Source: Acidobacteriota bacterium (GTDB lineage: Bacteria; Acidobacteriota; Terriglobia; Terriglobales; Acidobacteriaceae). From it: a stretch of DNA of 64,000 nt. Numbering within the stretch: the first letter of the stretch is position 1; the number at the start of each line of letters is the position of its first letter. Shown in pieces: positions 33,422-41,869 of the stretch. The position numbers and the translations under genes are program-made. The stretch covers positions 1 to 64,000 of the forward strand of contig JAJZVX010000009.1 in the NCBI GenBank assembly GCA_021846985.1, given 5' to 3'. The notes under the pieces are model-generated. The model saw only the letters and a program-made list of their open reading frames with translations, was not told where the DNA came from and did not search any database.

Positions 33422-36400
33422 ATGAAGGTTGCTGCGCGTTATCCCGGCATTCGTGTTACCGCGAACGGAAATCAGCTCGTCTCCTACCATACGGAAACCC
33501 GCATCGCTGATGCTGGTGTTTTCTATCCCATCACGCCTTCCACAGAAGGTGGCGAGCTCTTCCAGCAGGCCTATGCCGAAGGCCACATGAACGTCTTCGG
33601 CCGCAACACCATCGCTATTGAGACCGAGGGCGAACACGCGGCCCAGGGCGGCGCCGTCGCCCACTCCGTCTGCGGCAAGCGCGTGGTCAACTTCACCTCC
33701 GGCCAGGGAGTTGTCTACGGTGTCGAGCAGTATTACCACGCGCCCGGCAAGGGCAGCACCATGGTTCTCGAGGTGGGCGCTCGCGCTCTCACCAAGCACG
33801 CCCTCAACGTCCACTGCGGCCACGACGACATTTATGCCGCTCTCGACACCGGCTGGATCATGCTCTTCGGCAAAGACGCCCAGCAAGCCGCCGATCAGGC
33901 CCTCATTCTTCGCCGCGTCACCGAGCTCTCCCTCACCCCCGGCATCAACATCATGGACGGCTTCCTCACCAGCCATCTGGAGCGCACCTTCTATAGGCAC
34001 GAGCCGGAACTGATTCGCGAATATCTGGGCGCGCCCGACGACATCATCGACTGCCCCACCGAGGCGCAGCGCTCCCTCTTTGGCCCCACCCGCCGCCGCG
34101 TGCCCAAGATGGTCGACCTCGCCAGCCCTATCCTCCTTGGTCCCGTCCAGAACCAGGAACACTACATGCAGGGCGTAGTGGCCCGCCGCAACAACTTTGC
34201 CGAGCCCATCCTGGGATTCCTGGAAGACGCCTATCGGCAGTTCGCCGAGCTCACCGGCCGCCGCTACGGCCTCATCAGCCAGTACAAGACCGAGGACGCC
34301 GACACCGTCTTCATGGCGCTCGGCTCCGCGGCGGAAAACATTGAGGCCGCCGTCGATTACCTGCGCCAGACCCGCGGCGTCAAGGTTGGCTCCATCCATG
34401 TCAATGTCCTGCGCCCCTTCCCTGAGGCCGCCCTCGTCGCTGCCCTGAAGGGCAAGCGGAACGTTCTCATCCTCGAACGCACCGACGAAGCCCTCGCCGG
34501 CGATAACCCCCTCACCCGCGATACGCGCACCGCGCTCTCCAAGGCCCTGCAAGCCGTCGATGGTCTGCCTCCGATCACCCTCGCCGAAACGCCCCGCATC
34601 CTTTCCGGTTCTTACGGCCTGGGTTCGCGCGACTTCCGCCCCGAGCACATCATCGGAGCCTACGAATTCGCCACCGCCGGACGCGCCCGCAAAGACGGCA
34701 AGACCGCAGCCGATAACGTCAACTACTTCGTCCTCGGCATCGACCATCCTTACGCGGTCATCGCCGATGAGACCCCGTCCCTGCTTCCCGAAGGCGCCAT
34801 CGCGGTTCGTTTCCACTCCATCGGCGGATGGGGCGCCATCACCACAGGCAAGAATCTTGGCGCCATTATCGGCGACCTCAATGACCTTCTCTATCAGCGT
34901 GACGGCCTCAAGGACGAATACGGCAATCCCCGGGAAATCATCCACGTCTCGGCCAATCCCAAGTACGGCTCCGAGAAAAAAGGCGCTCCGACGGCCTACT
35001 TTATGGTCGCCGCCAAAGACCGCATTCGCGTCAATTGCGACCTCCGCCACGTGACGGTGGTCTTGTGTTGCGATCCCAAAGCCTTCACCCACACCAATCC
35101 CCTCGACGGCATGCAGGCAGGCGGCTGCCTCGTCTGGGAGTCCGACGAGGAAGGCGAGCGCGCCTGGGAACGCCTGCCGCTCTGGGCCCGCAAGCAGATC
35201 ATCGAAAAAAACATCCGTGTCTTTACGCTGCCCGGCTTCGATATCGCCAAAAAAGCCACGGACCGCGGCGACCTGCAACTCCGCATGCAGGGCAACGCCT
35301 TTCTCGGCGCCTTTTTCGCCGTCAGCACCCTCCTCCAGAACTTCGGCATCACCCAGCAGCAATACCGCGACGTGGTTCGCAAGCAGTATGTGAAGAAGTT
35401 CGGCAAGCTGGGCGACGCCGTCGTCGACTCCAACATGGAGGTCATGATGCAGGGATTCGAGCGCGTCAAGGAAATCCAGATTGGCGCCCTCACTGCCGCA
35501 GACCGCTCCAGCCTGCGCGGCCAGGCCCTGCTGCCCATTGTCGAACTGATCACTGCCGAAGGCGCCAGTTGCGGCATCGGTTGCCGTTCGCACCTTGCCC
35601 CCGCGGGGCAGACCCAGCGCGCACCCATAGCCGCCGTGGCCGGCTTCGACGCCGAGTTCCGTGCTGGGCTTGGCTACAACCAGCCCGCGACCCCCCTCTC
35701 GGCGATGGGCGTTATCGCCGCGGCCACCGGCGACACCGCCAGCAAATACGTCGCCCGGCGCGAGACTCCGCTCTACATCCCCGAGAACTGCACACAGTGC
35801 ATGGAGTGCATCAGCGTCTGCCCTGACACCGCCCTGCCCAACTGCTCGCAGGACCTCACCACGCTGCTCGCCACCGCCGTCCACTACTACGTCGCCGACG
35901 CCGCGGACCGCAAAAAACTGCTCGCTGCACTACCCGAGATCGAGCGTCAGACCCGTACCCGCATGCTGGCCGAAATCAAGTCCGGAACGCCGGCGCAAGC
36001 CATCCTGCGCGACGTCTCCGCTTCCGTCGCAGGCTTGAGCCCCAAGGCCAGGGACCAATTCCTCCATATCCTCGACAAGGTGCCGATGGCCTACCAAAAG
36101 GTCAACGCCATCTTCAGCTCGCCCGAGCGCAAATCGCCCGGCAGCGGCGGCATCTTCTCCATCTTCGTTAGCGATCTCTGCAAGGGATGCGCCGCCTGCG
36201 TCACCGCCTGCGGCGACCACCACGCCCTCAAAATGGTGCCCGAGACCGAGGAGGTCAACGCCAAGCACCAGACCGGCACAGCCTTCCTTGACCTGCTGCC
36301 CGATACAGCGCAGAAGTTCCTCGGCCTCTACAACAACGCCAATCCCGCCGACTCCAAAACCGCCACCCTGCGCAACATGCTCATGGTCCGGTCCAACTAT

Positions 36401-38083
36401 GACGCCCTGGTAGCCGGCGATGGCGCCTGCGCGGGCTGCGGCGAAAAATCCGTCCTTCGTTCCATCGCCGCCGTCACCGAGGCCTACATGCGCCCGCTCT
36501 ATCACGCCAAAAGCGACCGCTTCCTGGCCAAGGCCGGGGATCTCGAAAAAACCGGCGTCTCCAGGCTCGCCGTCCTCAAGTCGCGCGACCAGAAAGCCTA
36601 CGACCTTCTTCGTCAGGCCATTGCCCACCTTGTCCTTGGCCTGGGCGGCGAAGACGACGCCGACACCCGCAACCGCATCGCCGCCTACGAAAAGCAGCAC
36701 GGCCCCATCAGCGACGCCGAACTGGTCGAAGCCATCGCCGCTGTCCTGCTTACCGAGGCCTTCAACCACAAAAATCTGCAGGCCGTTGACGGCCGTCTGG
36801 CCAACGGCATGAGCGTCATGGCCATGGCGGCTCACACCGGCTGCAACACCGTCTACGGTTCCACCAGCCCCAACAATCCCCACCCATATCCCTGGATGAA
36901 CTCCCTCTTCCAGGATGGCGTCACCGTAGGCTGGCTCATGGGCGAGAGCTTCATCGTCGATCACGCGCGCCGCTCCGTCCTGCCCGAACGCCTCGCCGAC
37001 ATTGTCCTCACCCGCGATAGCGGGCTCACCGACGAGGAGTATTACCACTTCACCCACTTCACCGACGCGCTGATGACCGACCAGGAAATTGTTGAACTGC
37101 CCAAGGTCTGGGCCGTGGGCGGCGACGGCGGCATGGGCGACATCGGTTACCAGAACATGTCCAAGGTCATCCTCCAGAACCGGCCGAACGTCAAAGTCCT
37201 CATGCTCGACACCCAGGTCTACTCCAATACCGGCGGCCAGAACTCCGACTCCACCCCCATGCTCGGCGGCAACGATATGAATGTCTTCGGCGCCGCTACC
37301 CAGGGCAAAAACACCGAGAAGAAAACCGTCGCCGAAACCTTCCTCGCCGGACACGGCTCGCCCTTCGTAGCCCAGGTTTCCATCGCCAACGCCCCCAAGC
37401 TCTACCGGGCGATTCTCGACGGCCTCGAGTATCGCGGCACCATGTTCCTCCAGGCCTTCACCACCTGCCAGCCCGAGCACGGCGTCCCCGACGACATGGC
37501 CCTCATCCAGGCCCAGCGCGTCCGCGACTCCCGGGGCGCGCCGGAGTTCGTTTTCGATCCCCGCAAGGGCGAGAGCTATCAGGAAGCCCTCGACATCAAG
37601 GGCAACCCCTCGGTCGATCTCGACTGGTACGAAACCAAAGACAAAGCCTCCGGCAAAACCCGGCGTTACACCGTGGCCCACTGGTGCACCACCGAGGCCC
37701 GCTTCCGCAACCACCTGCACAGGATCAAGCCTGAGCAGGCCGAAAAGCTCATTCCGCTCGATAACATGCTGGTCCGCATCACCCAGCAGGATGTGGTCTA
37801 CCGCTATTACCTCCTGCCTGAGCACCGCAGTTACATCCCCGACTTCGGCACTTATATCACCATCGAAGCCGACGGAAAGACGACTTACTACGCCCTCTCG
37901 CGCCAGTTAGTCCTCTTCTGCGTCGAGCGCCGCAAGGCCTGGCGCATGCTCCAGTCCAAGGCCGGCATCGTCAACCGCGAGTATCAGGCGCAAAAGGCCC
38001 TCCTTGCCGACCTACAGGCCGGCAAGCTGAGCCGGGATGTCTTCTTTGCCCGCGCCCACGAACTTGTTGCCGAAAAACTCTAA
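33422..38083 (+). CDS. nifJ: pyruvate:ferredoxin (flavodoxin) oxidoreductase, long form
   Basis: 1553 residues from ATG 33422, about 370 more than the common 1170-1200-residue enzymes. Order: pyrimidine-binding domain (start GNQLVSYHTETRIADAGVFYPITPSTEGGE), domain II, the gamma-type domain (SIGGWGAITTGKNLGAI), two [4Fe-4S] motifs CxxCxxCxxxCP at about 789 and CKGCAACVTACG at about 919, and the thiamine diphosphate domain with GDGACAGCGEK (~1000) and GGDGGMGDIGYQNMS (~1234). All cofactor motifs seen. It oxidises pyruvate with CoA to acetyl-CoA and reduces ferredoxin. Extra length sits between the clusters and between the two ThDP motifs. Single-gene unit with a tail hairpin. Confidence 0.92.
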   Translation: MKVAARYPGIRVTANGNQLVSYHTETRIADAGVFYPITPSTEGGELFQQAYAEGHMNVFGRNTIAIETEGEHAAQGGAVAHSVCGKRVVNFTSGQGVVYGVEQYYHAPGKGSTMVLEVGARALTKHALNVHCGHDDIYAALDTGWIMLFGKDAQQAADQALILRRVTELSLTPGINIMDGFLTSHLERTFYRHEPELIREYLGAPDDIIDCPTEAQRSLFGPTRRRVPKMVDLASPILLGPVQNQEHYMQGVVARRNNFAEPILGFLEDAYRQFAELTGRRYGLISQYKTEDADTVFMALGSAAENIEAAVDYLRQTRGVKVGSIHVNVLRPFPEAALVAALKGKRNVLILERTDEALAGDNPLTRDTRTALSKALQAVDGLPPITLAETPRILSGSYGLGSRDFRPEHIIGAYEFATAGRARKDGKTAADNVNYFVLGIDHPYAVIADETPSLLPEGAIAVRFHSIGGWGAITTGKNLGAIIGDLNDLLYQRDGLKDEYGNPREIIHVSANPKYGSEKKGAPTAYFMVAAKDRIRVNCDLRHVTVVLCCDPKAFTHTNPLDGMQAGGCLVWESDEEGERAWERLPLWARKQIIEKNIRVFTLPGFDIAKKATDRGDLQLRMQGNAFLGAFFAVSTLLQNFGITQQQYRDVVRKQYVKKFGKLGDAVVDSNMEVMMQGFERVKEIQIGALTAADRSSLRGQALLPIVELITAEGASCGIGCRSHLAPAGQTQRAPIAAVAGFDAEFRAGLGYNQPATPLSAMGVIAAATGDTASKYVARRETPLYIPENCTQCMECISVCPDTALPNCSQDLTTLLATAVHYYVADAADRKKLLAALPEIERQTRTRMLAEIKSGTPAQAILRDVSASVAGLSPKARDQFLHILDKVPMAYQKVNAIFSSPERKSPGSGGIFSIFVSDLCKGCAACVTACGDHHALKMVPETEEVNAKHQTGTAFLDLLPDTAQKFLGLYNNANPADSKTATLRNMLMVRSNYDALVAGDGACAGCGEKSVLRSIAAVTEAYMRPLYHAKSDRFLAKAGDLEKTGVSRLAVLKSRDQKAYDLLRQAIAHLVLGLGGEDDADTRNRIAAYEKQHGPISDAELVEAIAAVLLTEAFNHKNLQAVDGRLANGMSVMAMAAHTGCNTVYGSTSPNNPHPYPWMNSLFQDGVTVGWLMGESFIVDHARRSVLPERLADIVLTRDSGLTDEEYYHFTHFTDALMTDQEIVELPKVWAVGGDGGMGDIGYQNMSKVILQNRPNVKVLMLDTQVYSNTGGQNSDSTPMLGGNDMNVFGAATQGKNTEKKTVAETFLAGHGSPFVAQVSIANAPKLYRAILDGLEYRGTMFLQAFTTCQPEHGVPDDMALIQAQRVRDSRGAPEFVFDPRKGESYQEALDIKGNPSVDLDWYETKDKASGKTRRYTVAHWCTTEARFRNHLHRIKPEQAEKLIPLDNMLVRITQQDVVYRYYLLPEHRSYIPDFGTYITIEADGKTTYYALSRQLVLFCVERRKAWRMLQSKAGIVNREYQAQKALLADLQAGKLSRDVFFARAHELVAEKL

Positions 38084-38111
38084 GAGCCTTTGCTCTGCAT
38101 GCCTCAAGCGG

Positions 38112-38129
38112 GGGCGGCTTGCGCCGCCC
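38112..38129 (+). terminator. hairpin after pyruvate:ferredoxin oxidoreductase
   Basis: GGGCGGC (38112-38118) and GCCGCCC (38123-38129) around TTGC form a perfect 7-bp stem, 29 bases after the stop codon. There is no T-run, so termination is uncertain. Confidence 0.4.
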
Positions 38130-38180
38130 TCCCATGCAACGGATATCGCCTGCCTCAGCATCGGCGCCGGGGCAGGTGTC

Positions 38181-38208
38181 TTGTTTTTGTACAGTACATT
38201 ACCTAAAT
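38181..38208 (+). promoter_or_regulatory. possible promoter with a TGTACAGTACA palindrome
   Basis: TTGTTT (38181-38186), 16 bases, CTAAAT (38203-38208). The spacer contains the palindrome TGTACAGTACA (38188-38198). It would drive the small gene at 38330. Confidence 0.35.
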
Positions 38209-38329
38209 CTGCTGCGGAGTAATCTGGCGCCTCTCATGGGTCTTCGTTAATATCGGCTCAGGCTGCGGGAACTTTAGCCCGACAGGGAAAAGTCCCTAAT
38301 GGCTGATGTACGTTCCCGAGGAGGCTGCC

Positions 38330-38581
38330 ATGACGATTTCCTGCACCGCCTACGATGGTTTTGAGATCAGCCCCCGGTTTCGCCAGTCCATTGAAGAACG
38401 GATTGCGCGCCTGGAGCGGGACGCCGCGTGGGACGAGGCGCAAGTAGCCCATCTCGTTGACGGCGACCATATCCGCCGCCAGATGCGCCTGATCGCTATG
38501 CAGCGGGCCGAGGCTCTGCGCATGCGCCTCTTTCTGGATAAAGCCCGGGCGCGGCTGCCGCGCCCGCTGATCGAATTGTAA
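38330..38581 (+). CDS. small hypothetical protein
   Basis: 83 residues from ATG 38330 with GAGGAGG at 38320-38325 region (spacing about six); this strong site decides the start. The protein is charged and probably helical (EERIARLERDAAWDEAQVAHL, RRQMRLIAMQRAEALRMRLFLDKARARL), with no membrane helix and no signal. No known domain recognised. It follows the pyruvate:ferredoxin oxidoreductase by about 250 bases but likely has its own promoter. Confidence 0.6.
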   Translation: MTISCTAYDGFEISPRFRQSIEERIARLERDAAWDEAQVAHLVDGDHIRRQMRLIAMQRAEALRMRLFLDKARARLPRPLIEL

Positions 38582-38735
38582 GCGGTGCCGCTGCCTGACG
38601 CGCACGCCGGCATGGAGAAATCCCGGCTGAAGTGTTTAGGATGGGAGGCTGCGAAGCAAGTCGAATCTACCGTCCGCGAAGTAGCCGTTCAGGTGATCAG
38701 GTGATCAGGGCGTAGAAACAGGGGAGAGAACAGCT

Positions 38736-39617
38736 TTGGATCTCGACTACTTTTTGGTGGATGTTTTTGCACGAACGCCGCTCGATGGCAATCCGCTGGC
38801 GGTGGTGATGAGCACGCCGGAGTTGAGCCGCGAGAGGATGCAAGCCATCGCCCGGGAGTTCAACTTGAGCGAGACGACCTTTGTGGAGCGACGGGCGGCT
38901 GCCGTGGAACAGGCCGAAGGCGTGCGGGTGCGCATCTTCACCACTCAGGAGGAATTGCCGTTCGCGGGCCACCCCACGCTGGGTACGGCTGCCGTGCTGC
39001 GCGCCGTCGCGCCAGAATGGGCACAGGCAGACACCGTGGCACTCGCGCTCCATGTCGGCCGGATCCCGGTCTGCTTCACCGCCGACGGCCTCTATGGCGA
39101 GATGACGCAGCGCGATCCTGAGTTTGGACCCGAACTGGACCCGGCCGAAGTAGCCCGCCTGACCGGACTGCGCAGCGACGACCTTGACCCGCGCCTGTCA
39201 CCGAGAACCGTCTCCACGGGCACCCCCTTCGCCATCGTGCCGCTCCGTTCGGATGCTCCGCTGGCGCGCCTCAAGGTCAATCACGACGAGGCCGATCCCT
39301 GGCTGCGCGCACACGGAGCCCGGTTCTTCTATGTTCTCGGTCCGACCGGACACGAAAAACCCTCGTGGCGGGCGCGCATGCTGTTCTATGGCGGCGAGGA
39401 TCCCGCCACCGGTTCGGCAGCCGGATGCGCCATCAGCCATCTGGTGGCAAGCGGCGCCGTGGCTCCGGGCCGGCGCATTCATCTGCGGCAGGGCGTTGAA
39501 ATCGGCCGCGTCAGCAATTTGTTTCTCTCCGCCCGGCTCCATGCCGACAGGGTCACCGATGTCCGCGTGGGAGGCAGCACCGTTCTTGTGGCAAAGGGAC
39601 AGCTTTTCCTGTCGTGA
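38736..39617 (+). CDS. PhzF family isomerase
   Basis: 293 residues, the usual PhzF family length. TTG start at 38736, with GGGGAGAG at about 38721-38728; ATG is absent near the N-terminus. The two-fold diaminopimelate-epimerase-like fold is seen as LDYFLVDVFARTPLDGNPLAVVM, the catalytic Glu in FNLSETTFVE, then ELPFAGHPTLGTAAVL and the C-terminal half with EDPATGSAAG. The family isomerises small acids such as dihydro-hydroxyanthranilate; in most bacteria without phenazine genes the function is unknown. No phenazine genes are near. Stand-alone gene. Confidence 0.9.
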   Translation: MDLDYFLVDVFARTPLDGNPLAVVMSTPELSRERMQAIAREFNLSETTFVERRAAAVEQAEGVRVRIFTTQEELPFAGHPTLGTAAVLRAVAPEWAQADTVALALHVGRIPVCFTADGLYGEMTQRDPEFGPELDPAEVARLTGLRSDDLDPRLSPRTVSTGTPFAIVPLRSDAPLARLKVNHDEADPWLRAHGARFFYVLGPTGHEKPSWRARMLFYGGEDPATGSAAGCAISHLVASGAVAPGRRIHLRQGVEIGRVSNLFLSARLHADRVTDVRVGGSTVLVAKGQLFLS

Positions 39618-40085
39618 TGCACACAGTTTCAACAGGAATTCATGGGTGTAAATACTGACAAATATTAAATGTATGTAATTTTCACAGGTTTCATGCGGAT
39701 TTTCACCGCCCTCTTCGCCTGTCTTTCTCTCTTTTCACTCCTGCCGTAGCCCCGTACTCTAGCCATTCATTGATGGATTTTCCCCCGCGTCTTTAGCGGG
39801 TTACCCAGGTCTCAAGCATCATCGCAACAGCAGATCGCGCACAGCGTCCACGGAATCGCAAGCCGGATGCAGTTTTGCGGCAACGCCGCGCCGCCTCATG
39901 GGCAGGCGTCGCAGCGGACAAAACCGCAGCACAAGCGGGCGTGCCGGGAAGCGGCGGTTTTGCTTTTCGTTCTACACATCCACAACCCGTCCCGCACCGC
40001 CAGCCGGAGTGACGAACCGGGCAGAGGGCGTGTGTGCCAGAAACGGCTATGGAAAAACTGCTTTTGAGGAGCGAGTGACGAAATC
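39618..40085. other. gene-free stretch before the lone receiver gene
   Basis: 468 bases. The first 130 bases are AT-rich (TGACAAATATTAAATGTATG) and may hold a promoter. A hairpin CCCGC...GCGGG lies at about 39785, and the terminator-like element at 39920-39961 follows. No open frame with a start signal. Confidence 0.4.
39920..39965 (+). terminator. terminator-like hairpin 120 bases before the receiver gene
   Basis: AAAACCGC (39920-39927) pairs with GCGGTTTT (39954-39961); GCAC and GTGC make an inner stem. The tail reads TTTTGCTTTTC. It may end the PhzF transcript or act as attenuator before the receiver gene. Confidence 0.5.
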
Positions 40086-40508
40086 ATGCGGCCAAAGAAG
40101 ATCATTCTCTGCGTTGACGACAACGAACAGGATCTCTCCGTTCTCAAGTTCATGCTGGCAACCAATGGCTACCGGGTCGCTTCGGCAACCAGCGGTGAAG
40201 AAGCGATGCGCATCTTTGCCGAGATCCCCGTGGACCTGGTGCTGAGCGATCACGGCATGCCACAGATGAACGGCGGCCAACTCGTGGACCGCCTGAAGCA
40301 AATGGCGCCGCACGTGCCGATGATTCTGCTGGGCGATCCGCAGCGCATGGACGCCGATGCGCATGCCGCCGACGCTCTGCTGCCCAAGAAAAACTGCTCC
40401 GCCCAGGATTTGCTGGAGCGGATCAAGGTGATGAGCGCGCGCAAGCGAGGTCCGCGTAAGGGGACACAACGCATGACGCCGGTGGCCGAGTTGGCGGCCG
40501 CGTCGTAG
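40086..40508 (+). CDS. stand-alone response regulator receiver protein
   Basis: 140 residues. A single CheY-like domain: acidic pocket CVDDNEQD (residues 10-16), phospho-acceptor Asp55 in VLSDHGMPQMNG, and the Lys in LLPKKN near 107. The usual Ser/Thr switch residue after strand 4 is Gly (MILLGDPQ), so signalling may be unusual. A basic C-terminal tail (ARKRGPRKGTQRM) follows. No output domain and no kinase gene near. GAGG lies about 15 bases before ATG 40086, a wide spacing. A hairpin follows the gene. Confidence 0.85.
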   Translation: MRPKKIILCVDDNEQDLSVLKFMLATNGYRVASATSGEEAMRIFAEIPVDLVLSDHGMPQMNGGQLVDRLKQMAPHVPMILLGDPQRMDADAHAADALLPKKNCSAQDLLERIKVMSARKRGPRKGTQRMTPVAELAAAS

Positions 40509-40517
40509 CCGCACCGG

Positions 40518-40541
40518 GCCGGCCGCCGTTCGGCGGCCGGC
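40518..40541 (+). terminator. GC-rich hairpin after the receiver gene
   Basis: GCCGGCCGCCG (40518-40528) and CGGCGGCCGGC (40531-40541) pair perfectly over 11 bp with a two-base loop, nine bases after the stop codon. No T-run follows. Confidence 0.55.
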
Positions 40542-40688
40542 AGCGGGCTCGTACTCCAGGCGGCCTCTCCAGCGGATGAACGCAGATATGGAAAAATGCG
40601 CGTCATTCCTTGTGTGCCGAAAAGCAGGAGTCCCTCTTCCCGACGCTCTCTGTGCCGTCCATACGATTTACAAATTGCCAATCAACTC

Positions 40689-40718
40689 TTGACGATACGG
40701 TGCCTGGGTCGGCATACT
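40689..40718 (+). promoter_or_regulatory. sigma70-type promoter of the PIN-TRAM gene
   Basis: TTGACG (40689-40694), 18 bases, CATACT (40713-40718). Both boxes are near consensus. The RNA would start near 40725, giving a 46-base leader to ATG 40771. Confidence 0.5.
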
Positions 40719-40770
40719 CCCCAATTGTGCCATGGCATCGGGTTCGGTTTTTTGCCCGGGGGTCGGTTTC

Positions 40771-41808
40771 ATGATGGATTTGGTTGTGATTCGCATTCTG
40801 TTTGTGGCTCTTCTTTCCGGGGTCTGCTATTTCCTTCATCCTTTTGGCCTATCGGGCGGGGAGGGAGCAGCCACGGGCGCGGCGGCGGCCGGAGCGGTCA
40901 TCGTCTTTGAATACCGCGTGCGGGCGCTTACCCTGAGGCGTCTCATTGGCGCTGTGGCTGGCAGCGTGCTGGGCATCTTCGGCGCGGCGCTCTTCTGCCT
41001 GGTGCTGCGTTCCGCGCCTCTGAACAGTTCCACTTCGGCGGCCCTGCAGATCTTCGTGCTTCTGCTGATGACCTATGTGGGCCTGTTGGTGGGCGCCAGC
41101 AAGGGCGATCTGCTCAACCCGGCGGCCCTGGGCACCGTTTTCAGCGGCGACAGGCCCTCGCGACGCCACGCCAAGGTGCTCGATACCAGCGTCATCATCG
41201 ACGGGCGCATCGCCGATATCGCCGAGGCCGGCTTCATCGACGGCACCATGGTGGTCCCCGAATTCGTGCTCCGCGAGTTGCAGGTCGTAGCCGACTCCAC
41301 GGACTCCTCCAAGCGCCAGCGCGGACGGCGCGGCCTGGACATGTTGCAGCGCATGCAGTCCAACCCCAACATTCAGGTGCAGATCGTCCCCGACGACTTC
41401 CCGAGCATCCGCGAAGTGGACCTCAAACTGATCGAACTGGCCAAAAAGTGGGAAGCCAAGGTCGTGACCAACGACTTCAACCTCAACAAAGTTGCTCACC
41501 TGCACCATGTGGAGGTCTTAAACATCAACGACCTGGCCAACGCCCTGAAGCCTGTGGTCCTGCCCGGCGAGCGCATGAACGTCGTCATCCTGAAGGAAGG
41601 CAAGGAATATAACCAGGGGGTCGGCTATCTCGACGACGGCACCATGGTGGTGGTGGATCACGCCCGCAAGCTGATCGGCAAATCGGTCGAGATTTCAGTC
41701 ACCAGCGTTCTGCAGACGGCCAGCGGAAAAATGATCTTCGGCCGCATGGAAGAAGGCGGCAAAAGCGGCGAACACGAGCGCCCCGGGCCGGTGGAAGTGG
41801 CCCATTGA
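40771..41808 (+). CDS. PIN and TRAM domain membrane protein (YacL-like)
   Basis: 345 residues from ATG 40771 (an in-frame ATG at 40732 is too close to the predicted transcript start). Four hydrophobic segments in residues 1-120 form a membrane domain. A PIN nuclease domain follows (KVLDTSVIIDGRIADIAEAG with its first Asp, ELQVVAD, KVVTNDFNLNKVA), then a TRAM RNA-binding domain (VILKEGKEYNQGVGYLDDGTMVVVDHARKLIGKSVEISVTSVLQT). The layout matches YacL of Bacillus. The acidic residues are intact, so it is probably a membrane-bound ribonuclease. Single gene with its own promoter. Confidence 0.88.
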   Translation: MMDLVVIRILFVALLSGVCYFLHPFGLSGGEGAATGAAAAGAVIVFEYRVRALTLRRLIGAVAGSVLGIFGAALFCLVLRSAPLNSSTSAALQIFVLLLMTYVGLLVGASKGDLLNPAALGTVFSGDRPSRRHAKVLDTSVIIDGRIADIAEAGFIDGTMVVPEFVLRELQVVADSTDSSKRQRGRRGLDMLQRMQSNPNIQVQIVPDDFPSIREVDLKLIELAKKWEAKVVTNDFNLNKVAHLHHVEVLNINDLANALKPVVLPGERMNVVILKEGKEYNQGVGYLDDGTMVVVDHARKLIGKSVEISVTSVLQTASGKMIFGRMEEGGKSGEHERPGPVEVAH

Positions 41809-41869
41809 AACGTGGCGGCGCACGGCAGAGCAATGGCGCGGACGCTCGTCCATGACCCACGCGTTCTTC

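Noticed and set aside
33404-35884. 826-codon open frame antisense to the pyruvate:ferredoxin oxidoreductase gene
   Set aside because: It lies opposite a gene with complete domain structure. Its translation is low-complexity Gly/Val/Glu-rich text typical of the mirror frame of high-GC codons, and it has no ribosome binding site.
35930-37825. 631-codon antisense frame in the same gene
   Set aside because: Same reason: mirror frame of a real coding region with no family match.
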